Assembly: GCF_954871325.1 (NCBI RefSeq)
Contig: NC_088778.1
Location: forward strand, 26,335,120 to 26,399,119
Length of the DNA stretch: 64,000 nucleotides
Direction of reading: 5' to 3'
DNA from: Gordionus sp. m RMFG-2023
Lineage: Eukaryota > Nematomorpha > Gordioida > Chordodea > Parachordodidae
Shown here: in pieces, positions 1-12,047 of the stretch
Numbering within the stretch: the stretch's first letter is position 1
Layout: every line of letters starts with the position of its first letter
Program-made: the position numbers and the translations under genes
Notes under the pieces: model-generated
Told to the model about the DNA's origin: nothing
The model's database searches: none
Seen by the model: the letters and a program-made list of their open reading frames with translations, nothing else

Positions 1-1109
1 TTTTTTCAGTTCTGAAACTACTTTTCTTCATAAATTTTAGCGATATTTGTTGGGATTATAATTTCTTATCAAATCAATTTTTAAAATGAATTAGGAAATT
101 TTGGTTTAGAATTTATATTTAATATTTGTACAGGTATTTTTGTCTTCCTCAGAGTGTGAAAAAAAAACTTCAAATTTAAAATATTTTTCAGCTTGATGGG
201 TTTTTTATTTAAAAATTTTTTGGTATTAGGTAAAATTTGGTCAAAAATTTTTTTTTTCAAAATCTGGTTCTCCTATTTCTTCAATCCTGATGAATCAGTG
301 TCCCATCATACTTCGGAAATTGATTAATTATCATAAGGCATCATCTAATTTTCTTGTTTGTCTTCCTTTTTTAAAATTTATAAACAATTTGTTCAGCATT
401 CGCAAGGCATTTGAGTAGTTCATATGTAGAGAATATCAATAATTCATATCAAATTAAAAATTGTTTTATTATCTAGTGTTAATTTATACATGCTATATAA
501 TTAGATATATGAATTTATAAGAGGCAAGGGGGATCTCATTGAATATTATACAGACAGGAAACATTAGACTAGATGTGAACAAGATTTACATTTTTCCAAT
601 ATACATACCATTTGCTTTGATAGAGATATGCTCAAATCCGTTCTTTAAATTTATTCATCACTACTAAAATTACATAATGCTCTTCCTCAGATTCGTGTGG
701 ATAGTTATAAGTGCTATTGTAAACTTTATATTTAATAATTAACCTCTTAAAACAATGATAAAAATCCGATGATGGTGTATATATAGATATTTATTTGAAT
801 ATAATAAATTATGCTTCATATTAGGATTGAATGTTATTAAATGGTATTGGTAAAGTTTCAGAGTTATGTTATCAGCTACAATAGATAATTATTAGATCTA
901 AAAAATTCTAAAATAGTAAATCTGAGCTGCCCAATAAAAATTCCTCAACTTCTTCCTGAATCGTGATCATTGAAGGCACAACTACAGCAAGCTCCAGGCT
1001 TTTCTCAACTTTTTGCTGCAAGGTTATTATTCGAGGCATAAAGGTGTTTTGATTCCCTTCTAACAATATAACAAAACACAATATTTCCCAGCTTCTTGCG
1101 GCAAATTAA
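1..1109. other. AT-rich intergenic stretch, nothing recognised
   Basis: No reading frame, repeat pair or RNA gene that I can support. It ends where the Harbinger inverted repeat begins. Confidence 0.6.
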
Positions 1110-1211
1110 TCATTGGAAATTGTGCGTTGCAACGCAGCGTTTCAAAACGCATATAAAAAAACGTAAACGCAGCCATGTATAAATTGATGCGTTAACTTTT
1201 ATTTTTTCAAT

Positions 1212-2605
1212 ATGAAAAATTTAAATTTAAAACAAAAAAAATTACTTGCTTTGTATTTACTACAAAGAAATAAGGAAGGAAGAAGAGCAAGACATCCAAA
1301 ATATTTGTTAAAAGAAATCTTTTTTCAGAATATATTAATATTAAAGGCGATTTAACACATTCGCAATTTTATAACTATACAAGAATGAGAAGATCAACAT
1401 TTTCTTATATACTGGAGCTCATATATGAGGACATTAATCCGAAAGTTACTAATTGTAACAAACAAATCGATGCTGAGAATCGATTGTTTGTTACCTTAAG
1501 GTAAAATAAATTTAATTTATTATTAATTATTTATATAATAGGTATTTAATAACTGGTGTATCATTTGCTCAACTAGCTTATAGCTCAAGGATCTCAAAAT
1601 CCTGTATAAGTTATATTGTGAAATCAGTGTGCACAGCAATTTGGAATGCTGCTGCACATATTCACATGCCTAAGCCTAATAAAAATGATTGGGAAAAAGT
1701 AAATTTATTATAATAAATCAAGATTAATATTTACTTATCTTTAGATTTCCCAGGAATTCCTGCTTCAATCAGGATTCCCAAATTGTATTGGGGCTATAGA
1801 TGGAAAGCATATATATATCAAGAGCCCTCCCAATAGTGGCTCACAATTTTATAACTATAAGCATAGATTTTCTATTAACCTGTTAGCCCTAACAGATATT
1901 AACAGGAGATTTATTTATATAGATGTGGGTGCATATGGAAAGCAAAGTGATGGTGGTGTTTTTAGAAATAGCTCTTAATATAGAGGTTACTTTATATTAA
2001 TTTTATTATATCTTAGAAATATATTAATAGAATTGATGAACCATACACTTGATATGCCTGCTCCCAAACCATTTCCAGGTTGTAATGAGGCCATGCCATT
2101 TGTAATGGTTGGGGATGATGCATTCCCTTTATCAAATCTGATGAAGCCCTACCCCAAAAGAAATCTCACAACAGAAGAAAGGGAATTTAACATGAGGCTG
2201 TGCCATGCTCGAGTAAGTGTAGAAAGAAGCGTGGAATAGTCAAAAAATTTGACATTCTAAGTAAGCCAATAGAAATAGGACTACCTAGCATAGAGATGGT
2301 GATAAAGGCTATTTGCACCCTACATAACATTATTATCAACAAAGAAGGATCAGCTTCCATGGATGATATAGGTAATAACCATATTTAAATTTAAATATAT
2401 ATATAAAAAATCATATTTATATATATAAAAAATCATATTTATATATATAAAAAATCATATTTATATATATTTTTAAAATTATATTATCATCAATACAGAT
2501 CCTACATTGGCTAACCTTACAACAAGACCTTTTTTGGCAAGCAGGGAAAACAACTCAAGCTCACAGGAATCTAAAATCATTAGGGATAAATTTAAAAATT
2601 CTTAA
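1212..2605 (+). pseudogene. PIF/Harbinger transposase (DDE_Tnp_4), decayed, multi-exon
   Basis: A nuclease of the DDE superfamily that would cut and rejoin the element's ends. Recognisable blocks in order: N-terminal block from the ATG at 1212; exon end near 1500 with a GT donor and a short intron of about 40 bp; FAQLAYSSRISKSCIS helix-turn-helix-like region; a second short intron near 1700-1745; GAIDGKHI (first catalytic Asp) near 1795; SDGGVFRNS near 1950; VMVGDDAFPLSNLMKPY (second Asp) near 2105; VSVER (catalytic Glu region) near 2215; CTLHNIII near 2320; and a last exon at about 2498-2605 beginning DPTLANLTTRPFLAS after a CAG acceptor. Breaks seen: a frameshift in the first exon after about residue 35, a TAA after FRNSS near 1976, and a frameshift just after the VSVER block near 2230. 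Family assignment is firm; exon borders are approximate. Confidence 0.85.
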
Positions 2606-3343
2606 ATTTTTATATTACTATTATAATAAATTTATTTATATTACTATTATAATAATTTTATTTATATTACTATTATAATAAATTTATTTATATTACTATT
2701 TTAATAAATTTATTTATATTAAATAAAATCTGAATAAAGTATTGATCATGAAATAATGGTTTAAGTTTAGTTATATATTTGTAAGCTTAGTGTTAATTGT
2801 AATAGATTAAATAAAGTGGGATCCAAAGTTGTGGATTAATAATGGGGATGAAGGTTGTAGATTAGATTTATATATATATTAAACTCAACAATGCAAATAT
2901 TTTAAATTGCCCTCAATCATAATAAAACTAAACTAAGAGTGAAAGCTTAACTTTAGCCAGTAAATATAATTACAAATATTAATCATGTTTTGCTATATAT
3001 TAATGCAATCTTATTTATATTTTTAAAATTACATTTTAAGAAGAAGTTAACACATAATTATCCACTACTAATTATATAAAATTTTTATTAATAACAATAT
3101 ATCAAAAATTAACAATATAACAAATATAAATATCAAAATTATATAATGGTATTAAAAATATCTAAAGCTGTTTCAGATGTTTCTGTTGGTTGTGCATTTC
3201 TATTAATCTTGATTATTTGCATTACTTTTAAAACCTCTGTTTTAAAAAAATAATCTTCATCTGAATTGTAACCTTCCAATATATCAACTAGGCTATCCAA
3301 GAGTCTATATAAAAGATAAATAAATTATAGATAAAAATAAGAA

Positions 3344-3800
3344 TTACTGGATACTAGATGACTTTTTTTCCAATACATTCATAAGCATTTGCAAATCATT
3401 TTTAGCAGGTTTCCTTGTTTGAGGAGGGGATTCCTGAAAGTTACTAACAGTAGGTCTGTCAGCAACAGTGGCTTGCGTGAAATTAATATATTTCTTATAT
3501 TTGTATTCATGCACCCCTCCTCTAGATCCTGAAGGTCTGTCTAAATTTTCTTTATTAAGTTGATCCTTAAAATTTCTTAAACGTTTCTTAATGTAGTTAA
3601 CACTACAGTCATAATCTGGATATTCTTCTGATAATCTAAAAATAAAATTATTAATAATATTATATATTATTTAACTTAATTCCTATGATGGAAAGTTGTT
3701 CCATCACAACGAATGTCTTCTTGTGATCAGAATGCGCCTGATTCCATATAATCTCTTCAGGTTCCAACATTTCGGCAAACCTCTTTGTAATTTTGGTCAT
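3344..3800 (-). CDS. Second gene of the Harbinger element, probable Myb/SANT- or MADF-like DNA-binding partner
   Basis: Reading inward from the right terminal repeat, a frame starts at an ATG at 3800 (MTKITKRFAEMLEPEEIIWN), is interrupted by AT-rich sequence with an acceptor near 3640, and resumes with LSEEYPDYDCSVNYIKKRLR and a basic and Ser/Pro-rich tail, ending at a TAA at 3344-3346. The 'IWN...YP.Y....IKKRLRNF' pattern resembles the trihelical SANT/MADF proteins that PIF/Harbinger elements encode beside the transposase and that help it bind the termini and enter the nucleus. The domain call rests on position and a loose pattern, not on clear key residues. The same protein is encoded in the inverted copy on the right, so the sequence has been kept recognisable in two copies. 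Confidence 0.5.
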
Positions 3801-4176
3801 TCCATGATCTAAAATAATTAATATATGATGATTTAAAGATAATTATACTTACATTTTTGATGGTGTATTCATTTCTCCACTTCAACAAAATTTGGAAATA
3901 GTTGCAAAACGCAAGCAGGTTTACGTTTTTAAAATATTTTAAATGAAAAACGGATATGTGCTCAATTTGAACGAATGCATTTAAAATGCATTGCATGCAT
4001 TTTGAAACGCAGCGTTGCAACGCACAATTTGTACGCACTATTATGTTTTTTGAATGTGTTATGTAGATATTAATAACTCCATCCTCATATAGAACATTCT
4101 AATTATATAAATCTTCAATGTATCCCAGGAAGGGTTGCCTTTAGTATAATTGTCAAAGGATCAAGATTCTCTTATA

Positions 4177-5210
4177 GTGCGTACAAATTGTGAGTTGCAA
4201 CGCTGCGTTTCAAAACGCAAGCAATGCATTTTAAATGCATTCGTTCAAATTGAGCACATATCCGTTTTTCATTTAAAATATTTTTTTAAAAACGTAAACC
4301 TGCTTGCGTTTTGCAACTATTTTCAAATTTTGTTGAAGTGGAGAAATGAATACACCATCAAAAATGTAAGTATAATTATCTTTAAATCATCATATATTAA
4401 TTATTTTAGATCATGAAATGACCAAATTACAAAGAGGTTTGCCGAAATGTTGGAACCTGAAGAGATTATATGGAATCAGGCGCATCCTGATCACAAGAAG
4501 ACATTCGTTGTGATGTAACAACTTTCCATCATAGGAATTAAGTTAAATAATATATAATATTATTTATAATTTTATTTTTAGATTATCAGAAGAATATCCA
4601 GATTATGACTTTAGTGTTAACTACATAAAGAAACGTTTAAGAAATTTTAAGGATCAACTCAATAAAGAAAAATTAGGCAGACCTTCAGGATCTAGAGGAG
4701 GGGTGCATGAATACAAATATAAGAAATATATTAATTTCATGCAAGCCACTGTTGCTGACAGACCTACTGTCAGTAACTTTCAGGAATCCTCTCCTCAAAC
4801 AAGGAAACCTGCTAAAAATGATTTACAAATGCTTATGAATGTATTGGAAAAAAAGTCATCTAGTATCCAGTAATTCTTATTTTTATCTATAATTTATTTA
4901 TCTTTTATATACTCTTTTTGGATAGCCTAGTTGATATATTGGAAGGTTACAATTCAGATGAAGATTATTTTTTTAAACAGAGGTTTTAAAAGTAATGCAA
5001 ATAATCAAGATTAATAGAAATGCACAACCAACAGAAACAGCTATAGATATTTTTAATACCATTATACAATTTAGATATTTATATTTGTTATATTGTTAAT
5101 TTTTGATATATTGTTATTAATAAAATTTTTATATAATTAGTAGTGGATAATTATGTGTTAACTTCTTCCTAAAATGTAATTTCAAAAATATAAATAAGAT
5201 TGCATTAATA
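4177..5210 (+). mobile_element. Truncated inverted copy of the Harbinger right half
   Basis: From GTGCGTACAAATTG at 4177 the sequence is the reverse complement of 4038 down to about 2999, with scattered substitutions and small indels. It includes the terminal repeat and the whole second gene (about 4430-4875 on +) but stops near 5210, in the region corresponding to the middle of the complete element. No transposase half and no second terminus were found. The two arms (1040 and 1034 bp) face each other across a 138-bp unique spacer (4039-4176). Confidence 0.85.
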
Positions 5211-5499
5211 AAAAAATCGATATTTCAGTTATGTGGAGATAATTTTAATCCCGGTTTCTAAATGGTTAATAATAAAATAATAATATATATAAATATATGT
5301 AAATAATTCAAAGATATCACAAATTTTTTTTAAAAAAAAGAAATAATTTTTAAATTAAGCAATAAGAATTTTAAAGGCCCCCAGTTCTCACTCTTCTATA
5401 ATCTAACACAAAATTATATTAGAAAATATTCCTGTTTATATATAAAATATCAACCATTATATTTTTACTGTAAAAAAAACGTTTATAATAAAAAAAGGC
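5211..5499. other. AT-rich stretch, nothing recognised
   Basis: Low-complexity AT sequence between the Harbinger palindrome and the FLYWCH/MULE inverted repeat. Confidence 0.5.
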
Positions 5500-6760
5500 A
5501 CAAAATAAAATTGTATCAAATCATCTATTTAATTTTGAGTTTATTGTTTTATAATTATATGTTAAAATATGTTGTACCTAAAATGACAAAGACAATATAA
5601 GATTATTTATAATTTTTAACTTGGATTTGAAAGAGTCAAAGATTCTCCATGAGAATGAGAAGGTATTTGAGAATCATCTATTTAATTTTGAGTTTATTGT
5701 TTTATTATTATGTGATAAAATATTTTTACCTTGAAAATTTGAACTCAGTTGTTCTAAGATAATATTTGATGATAAAGGTAAAACATCTAAAATATAATAA
5801 TATATAATTGCAATTAAGTTTAAATACTTTGAATTAGTTTACAGGTGTCTAAATGACATTTAGTTATACATGTCACAATTTGGTTAGTTTTGCTCTGCCA
5901 CCACACCTTTTGTGGCGTGATCTGTTTTAAATCGCTAAACAATAAATCTCTAAAAAAAGGGGGATGTTTCCAATTTTGTTACCAGTGAAAATCCCAAAGA
6001 TGGCTAGTAATGCTTTATTTAAAAAATGAAGATTCAAACCACAGCAGAAAACATAAATAAATTACTTAAGCTTAGGAAATTAGATATTAAAGTATGTATA
6101 ATTTATAGATATGAAAATTTTATTTACATTTAAATTTGTTTTAGAAAACATAAAAAATAGACTACATAGAATATTTGGGATATCAGTATTTACAGCACAA
6201 ATCTGGTAAAAGTGCCATATATTACTATTGCCGCATGAAACTTTATAACTAAATGTCATTTAGACACCTGTAAACCAATTCAAAATATTTAAACTTAATT
6301 GCAATTATATATTATTATATTATAGATGTTTCAATGTTATCATCAAATATAGAACAACTGAGTTCAAATTTTCAAGGTAAACATATTTTATCACAATTAT
6401 AAAACAATAAACTCAAAATTAAATAGATAATTCTCAAATGCATTCTCATGGAGAATCTTTGACCCTTTCAAATTCAAGTTAAAATTATAAATAATCTTAA
6501 CAATAAACTCAAAATTAAATAGATGATTCTCAAATAACTTCTCATTCTCATGGAGAATCTTTGACCCTTTCAAATTCAAGTTAAAAATTATAAATAATCT
6601 TTACAATAAACTCAAAATTAAGTAGATGATTCTCAACTACCTTCTCATTCTCATGATGGAGAATCTTTGACCCTTTCAAATCCAAGTTAAAAATTATAAA
6701 TAATCTTAAATAAATATTGCCATTTTAGGTACAACATATTATATAACCATTATCTAAAAA
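5500..6760. repeat. Long inverted repeat with a tandem triplication in the right arm
   Basis: The left arm (about 5590-5880) reappears reverse-complemented at about 6245-6740. A block of about 110 bp containing GATTCTCCATGAGAATGAGA is present once on the left and three times in tandem on the right (about 6390-6715). The inner borders are marked by TTTACAGGTGTCTAAATGAC at 5840 and its complement at about 6260. The core (5885-6245) contains a + strand stretch GYQYLQHKSGKSAIYYYC that looks like a FLYWCH zinc-finger fragment. These are likely the long terminal repeats of a Mutator-like element, or two half-elements in opposite orientation, related to the FLYWCH/MULE relic just to the right. Confidence 0.7.
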
Positions 6761-7020
6761 TAAATTTTAAAATAGGTTATACTCAAAGTCAATCAGTTTA
6801 CTCATCACCTCTTTGCTCATATATTTCCCCATATATTCCTGATTTTCAAAGTAACATTTTTATAACAAATCAACTTAATATATAAAATATAGATGCTCCC
6901 AACATATCAAATGATTTCTATACATCTCCTCTTAATTCAGAAATAGAAAGGAATAATTCTTAATGAAATTATCTATATCACATTAACATTATATTTATAG
7001 GCAATTATTATTTAGAAAAT

Positions 7021-7680
7021 ATGGATAATCATGGGTTTGCAGAATCCCTAATAGATTTTAATAAAAATATACATATTTTTGGTAAATTTCTATATAAACA
7101 TCTAAAAATTTTCTTATATTTTAGAGGAACCGACGTTTTCTTTACCGTTATAATGGCATATATAGGAATACAATTTACTACCGTTGTTTAAGAGCTGACT
7201 GTAAAGTACCATGTAAATATATTCAGGGATGCACAGAATCCAAATGCATGAACATGAAAATCATGCTATACTTTTTTGTAAATTAAAAACTTTGCAAACA
7301 GTAAAAGCAACGGTACAAAAATCATTCAGAGGATAAATAACTATCTAAAAGCATTGAACCAACAATGCTCTGAAGATCCAGATATATATAATTATCCAGG
7401 AGTCATATATTGAGCTATTTCAAATAATAGTGGAATATGGGACATTGAATGGTATCCAGTTTTTACCAGACATGGCACAAACCGATTATGAAGCAGGAGC
7501 GATATCTGCTCTACAATTTGTATTTCTCAATATTTTAGTAAAGGGTAAAGTTTAAATTATATATAGTTGTAACATAATCTATTTTTAGGCTGCTTCTTCC
7601 ACTTTACGTAAGCCTTTTGGCATAAAGTTCAGCATTTAAACTTAGTCAAGCTGTATAAAGAAGAGTCTGCTATATTCAAT
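7021..7680 (+). pseudogene. FLYWCH zinc finger plus MULE transposase relic
   Basis: Decayed DNA-transposon gene. After an intron ending TTTTAG at 7124 comes a FLYWCH-type zinc finger: RFLYRYNGIYRNTIYYRC, then ADC, then after a frameshift near 7245 MHEHENHA, the C-C-H-H pattern of the family. About 80 codons on, mostly broken by stops, are the Mutator-like transposase blocks DYEAGAISALQFVFLN (near 7480-7535, Asp-containing motif), an intron of about 45 bp, and GCFFHF...FWHKVQHLNL (near 7588-7650, the GCFFHF motif). It ends near a C-rich tract at 7681. FLYWCH fingers joined to MULE transposases are a known animal architecture. Exon-like pieces at about 6324-6390, 6780-6860 and 6890-6960 may be its 5' exons (inference). 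Confidence 0.75.
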
Positions 7681-7689
7681 ACCCCCCCC

Positions 7690-9534
7690 CTCCCTCCTAA
7701 AAATATTTGCAATTAAAAGAATAATAACTTCTCTACTATCAGCTATCAAAATATTGTTAATGTAAAAAAGTTAATTTTTAGAACATGAATTCATTTAATA
7801 AAATTTATTATATACAATAATGCATTATTATAATATATATTTTGGCATGATTTTGAGTTCGCTGATAGAATGCCTGATAGCACATAATTATCCATAAATA
7901 AATTCTTATGGAAATAATGACTATGATTTTGTGTAAGATATAAATTTGATCATTGTGTTAACATTATAGTTGGGTAATTACTATATTTTTAGCAGAAAAA
8001 TGTCATCTTGGCCTCAGGGTTTTTCTTAAAAAGTTAGCAACTCAAATTTAGATGAAATATAAATTAGATCATTTTAATATTAATATATTTCTCCAAAGGG
8101 CAGCTTAAGAATATGCCATATAAGTTGAAATTTATGAAAGTGTTAATTTATAATAAACGCAATGTCATTTATAATTTATATAAAAAATCTATGGAAAAAA
8201 AGAATATATATTATAGTAAGTTAAAAAGTTATAAAATTCATAGGGAATATTATGCTTTCCATTTTCAGTAAAATCAGATTTTTGAATTTAAAAAACGTTT
8301 AAAGTTTTTCTGGAAAAAATACATTGCAATATATTTGACAAAAAAATTAACTATTATCTTTTTTAGTTTAGTTAATTTTTTTTTATAAGTGCTCTAAATT
8401 ATTTGCAATTATATATATTATAGTTTATTATATTATCATCCTTAAGATATATATTTTTATTAAGTATTTTAACTATTAAAGAAATTTTTGATATTTAAAA
8501 TAATTACTAAATTTGTATAGTGTCTGTTTAATAATATAATTTCTAAGATATATATTTGTATTAAGTATTTAATATAACTATTGATGAAATATTTATTGTC
8601 ATTTAAAATATTTATTAAATTTGTAAAACACTTGCTTAATAATATAAATTTGTAATTATATACTAAAATTTATTATAATTTCACTCTTAGATATAAGATA
8701 TATTATTTGTTAGTAATTATTATTTTTCTAGTAGTATTTAATTTATTATTACTTTTAGCAATTTAGAATGGGAACCTCTATTTATAGATATAAATAGAAC
8801 TAAAAATAGATATAGATGCAATATTTTTATATCTAAAACTCTGGTATATACTATACAAGTCAGTCACCCTAAACCACATTCTTTTTAAAACCAAATAAAT
8901 ATTTTTAGAGGTTTAGATCCCTGGTTTTATATATCAATATTTGAATATTTAACACATATCAATAAAATTATATAAAATTTTAAATGACTAATTGAGGGTA
9001 TTCAGACATTTTTAATATGCTATTAAAATTTATGTTAAACACTGTATATTAAGGTTGTGTTATATAAATATATGATTTTATTATGTATGTTATAAAAATT
9101 AATAAAAAATTTAAATATGATTTTGATGTATTTTTTAGATAAATACACTCAAATTTAATCCCCTACTTGGATTTTAACAATTTATGGCCTAGCCTAGTAT
9201 TTTTAACTTAATGTACAATCTATTACATGATTTTTAACTTATAAGATGATGTATTTTAAAGTAATGTTTCCCCAAATCAGCAAACCCAGTTTTTGTAAAT
9301 GAAATATTTTTAGGTTCAGCTTGGGTTTATAATTTTCCATTCATTTTTTAATTTGACAATTAAATTTTTTATTTTATGGCAGACTTCAATTTTTTTATTT
9401 TAAAAGTTAATTAAATTGATCTACAAAACAAATCATGGAAATAAATATTTAATTAATTAAGTCATACATCCTATGTTTTCCACCTTTCAGGGTCTACAAA
9501 ATCAATGAAAAATGTAACCATAATAAATACTTAC
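7690..9534. other. AT-rich stretch, probable intron or 3' side of the GABA-B-type gene
   Basis: No exon recognised on either strand, although later exons of the receptor should lie on this side (- strand). Holds one tandem duplication (8444-8652). Confidence 0.4.
8444..8652. repeat. Two tandem copies of a unit of about 105 bp
   Basis: TAAGATATATATTTxTATTAAG starts both copies (about 8444 and 8546), and both end in TTAATAATATAA. They are diverged by small indels. Confidence 0.6.
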
Positions 9535-10006
9535 CACAATTAAATTCCACATTGCAGCTGATTCACCCATTGTTGTTGAAACAGCACTACACCCAGATAG
9601 TAAAGCTATTTTGGTCGGTTTATTATAGAGTAAATCATATAATACTCTGGTGCCTAAACCTGGATTACACTATTTACATAATATATAAATTTATATGTTT
9701 ATCAAAAATAACTTTGCTGTCATTATAGTGAAATCTTAAATAATATCCAGGTAGCAAATCCATTTTTTTGTTAACATCTTGCAAGGCCATTAATATTGCA
9801 GGCAAGCAACCTTGTCCACCTGGCCATCCCCCAGACATAGGTACAGTTCCACCAATATGTAAACATTTTCGACCATCACTGGAAAAATTTGACGCTTGGG
9901 GAGTACATTCAGGATCAATAAATATAATATCATCATCCGATTTGTAATAGATAACATTAATCAATCTTATGGTTACTAGATAAGTAATGAAATTTACAAA
10001 TTTCAT
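9535..10006 (-). CDS. GABA-B-type receptor, first two exons (5' fragment)
   Basis: Start of a class C GPCR, a cell-surface receptor whose extracellular Venus-flytrap domain binds ligand (GABA in the best-known members). Exon 1 is 10006-9713 (98 codons): a hydrophobic N-terminus ([20 protein letters not shown], likely signal peptide), then [20 protein letters not shown] and [20 protein letters not shown]. The segment around GGxxPM...GGW.GG..CLPA, followed by DVN....LLPGY, is diagnostic of the family. A GT-AG intron of only 43 bp (9712-9670) leads to exon 2, 9669-9535 (45 codons), with [18 protein letters not shown], then [15 protein letters not shown] and AAMWNLIV; these match the mammalian GABA-B1/B2 flow through GCSSVST...WNLIV. 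Both introns are phase 0 and the second donor (GTAAGT) is at 9534. Later exons were not found down to position 1, so the gene either continues off the window behind a long intron or is broken. Confidence 0.88.
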
Positions 10007-10362
10007 CGAGATCGATAATGTTTCTTTTACATTATAATTTATGAATTTGTAAGAAAGAATAACTGACGTTTAAACTAAATGTTTTTTTCATATCCTTTTA
10101 TAAACCACGAAACCACAAAATTAGTATATCTTCATTTATAAATAATACAAAATAAAATATTAAATTAGAAAAACAATAATTTGGTTAAAATTTCGGAGTA
10201 TTTTTTTCCAGTCAAGTAATTAAAAAGTCAATAAGGGAAGAGAGAGTGGGGGGTAAGACTTATCTGCTTCTATATATTTTTTGCACGAAGATGTGATTAG
10301 ATTGATAAGAATTCAAGCTTGTTTATAGACATTAAAGGTTTCCCCAACGTAAGTGAATAAAT
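10007..10362. other. 5' flank of the GABA-B-type gene
   Basis: AT-rich upstream sequence between the receptor start and a hAT-like insertion 356 bp away. I see no promoter element I can name with confidence. Confidence 0.4.
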
Positions 10363-10370
10363 ATTTTATC
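10363..10370. repeat. 8-bp target site duplication of the hAT element, left copy
   Basis: ATTTTATC, identical to 18473-18480. Confidence 0.85.
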
Positions 10371-11257
10371 CAGTGGCGTCGCTAGGGGGGGGGGGCAGGG
10401 GCTCGAGTCCCCTGGAAAATTTGAATAGCCCCCTGTAGCAAAAATAGAATTTTTGAATGGGATCTTAACCCCTTCAACTAAAAATAAATTGTTTTGATTG
10501 CCCCCTAAAAGATTTTTTTTATAATTCAAATAAGTAGAATATAGATTTAATTTTATTATTTAAAAATTAATAAGACTATCTAAATATTTTTTAAATGAAT
10601 ATTATTTTATATATTAGATTAGATTAATACATATAAATTATATTTTCACTATGTCATCTAGCAATCAAATTTTGTGTTAAAAATAGTATATCAATATCAC
10701 TCCCTAAATATTAATTTAGCATTAACAGTTGAAGCTTAATTGACTATTATTATTTAAATTATATATAACCCTAATAAAATAAATATAATCATTTATTAAT
10801 TGAAAACCTAAAAAATTAATATTGTAATCAGCAGAGTTCAAAATGACTAATCAACTGTATATTTATTTTTAAATTTTATTATCATTCCTATTCCTAAAAA
10901 TATTTTCAAGGTCCAAATAAGTATTATAAAAAGTAAGTAAATAGACATATAGTTTATAATCCTCTATTATATTCAGTTTTTTATAAAATATTAGATAAAA
11001 TGCCACTTTTATATACGTATTTTACAGTTATAATAAATTATAGTTAATATTATAATGAATTTTGCTAATAAAAGCTTTTGATAATAAATATAGTAACAAT
11101 TTTCTTTAAGTATTTAAGGCCATCTATTTAGTTATAAATAATTTTAAAAATATAAATTTGATATTTAAAAATATAAATTTGATATCTTTTTTTCTTTTAA
11201 AAAACAATTTTGAGTTAAATTTTTAATACAAGTATATTTTTGATATTTTTACAAACT

Positions 11258-11440
11258 TGTAAATAATAAATGTAAGGACTTATTTTAACTATTTTTATTA
11301 CTATATTTTTCATCTAAAAACATTATATATATATATAATTTACAAGTTAATTGAACAACTTAAATACAAAATAAATAATATTCAAATTTAAATCAATCAA
11401 CATATAAAATAAATAATATTCAAATTTAAATCAATCAACA
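11258..11440 (-). repeat. 3' LTR of the Ty3/gypsy element
   Basis: 183 bp, TG...CA, with an internal twofold tandem repeat of about 37 bp near its right edge (ending ATCAATCAACA). Matches 17200-17382 except for about one base. Confidence 0.92.
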
Positions 11441-12047
11441 TTCCCCCTCTTCTACAAATAACGAAGCTTCTTCTCAGCAGTCATCGAGAGCTTGTTGTCC
11501 TAGAAGTTTTTTCCTGTTTCGATTGTACTCGTTTTATCTTGGTTAGCGCATAAGTCTCAAATGTTTTCGTAGGCTTGATTCTATCACGTAGGTTTGATAA
11601 AATCGTTTATTAGAGTTGCGTGAGTTTGTACGTTTATTGTAGGCTTGAATCAATCACGTAGGTTTGATAAAATCGTTGAACGTTATCGTTGGTTTGATAT
11701 CCTTATCGTATGTTGTTCACATTTCTCAAAATTGTTATTATCATTAATCCAGTTGAATATTGGAATTTGGAATAAATCGGAATATGTAATTTGGAATAGT
11801 TGATCAAATCAAATGTATGAATAATATGCACGAATAAAATTTTGAATTTCGGAACAATAAAATATGTAATAAGGAATGATAATTTATGGAATAAGGAATA
11901 AAATCCAGAATAAAGAATGATAAATCATAATGATTATTATATTATTTTTTAGGTGTTAAGTTAATCATAGCGTTTTATACTTTTAGCGTTTTATGCGTTT
12001 TACATTTTTAGCGTTTTATATTTTTAGCGTTTTATATTTTTTGCGTT
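11441..12047 (-). other. 3' untranslated part of the Ty3/gypsy element with short tandem repeats
   Basis: Between integrase and the 3' LTR: two copies of a CACGTAGGTTTGATAAAATCG-type unit (about 11585-11680), a GGAATA-rich stretch (about 11760-11915) and an AGCGTTTTATATTTTT tandem array (about 11970-12050). No coding signal recognised. Confidence 0.7.

Larger units (their letters stand above)
1110..4038 (+). mobile_element. PIF/Harbinger DNA transposon, two-gene element
   Basis: The terminal inverted repeats match over about 30 bp: left end near 1116-1152 (core AAATTGTGCGTTGCAACGC) and its reverse complement at about 4000-4030. Between them lie a PIF/Harbinger transposase on the + strand and, converging from the right end, a second small gene on the - strand. 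This is the usual arrangement of autonomous PIF/Harbinger elements, which carry a transposase plus a Myb/SANT-like partner. The first bases of the left end differ from the right end (GTGCGTAC at 4038 read inward), so I could not fix the target duplication. The interior has two AT-rich tandem arrays (2385-2470 and 2610-2725). The transposase is broken, so this copy is not autonomous now. Confidence 0.85.
2999..5210. repeat. Large imperfect palindrome made by two Harbinger halves
   Basis: Arms 2999-4038 and 4177-5210 are reverse complements at high identity. In single-stranded form or as a transcript this would fold into a hairpin of about 1 kb with a 138-bp loop. Confidence 0.85.

Noticed and set aside
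4150-4416. 88-codon open frame at the right-hand Harbinger copy (and its mirror at 3757-4038)
   Set aside because: Both run through the terminal inverted repeat and an intron-like segment; the amino-acid match between them only reflects the palindrome.
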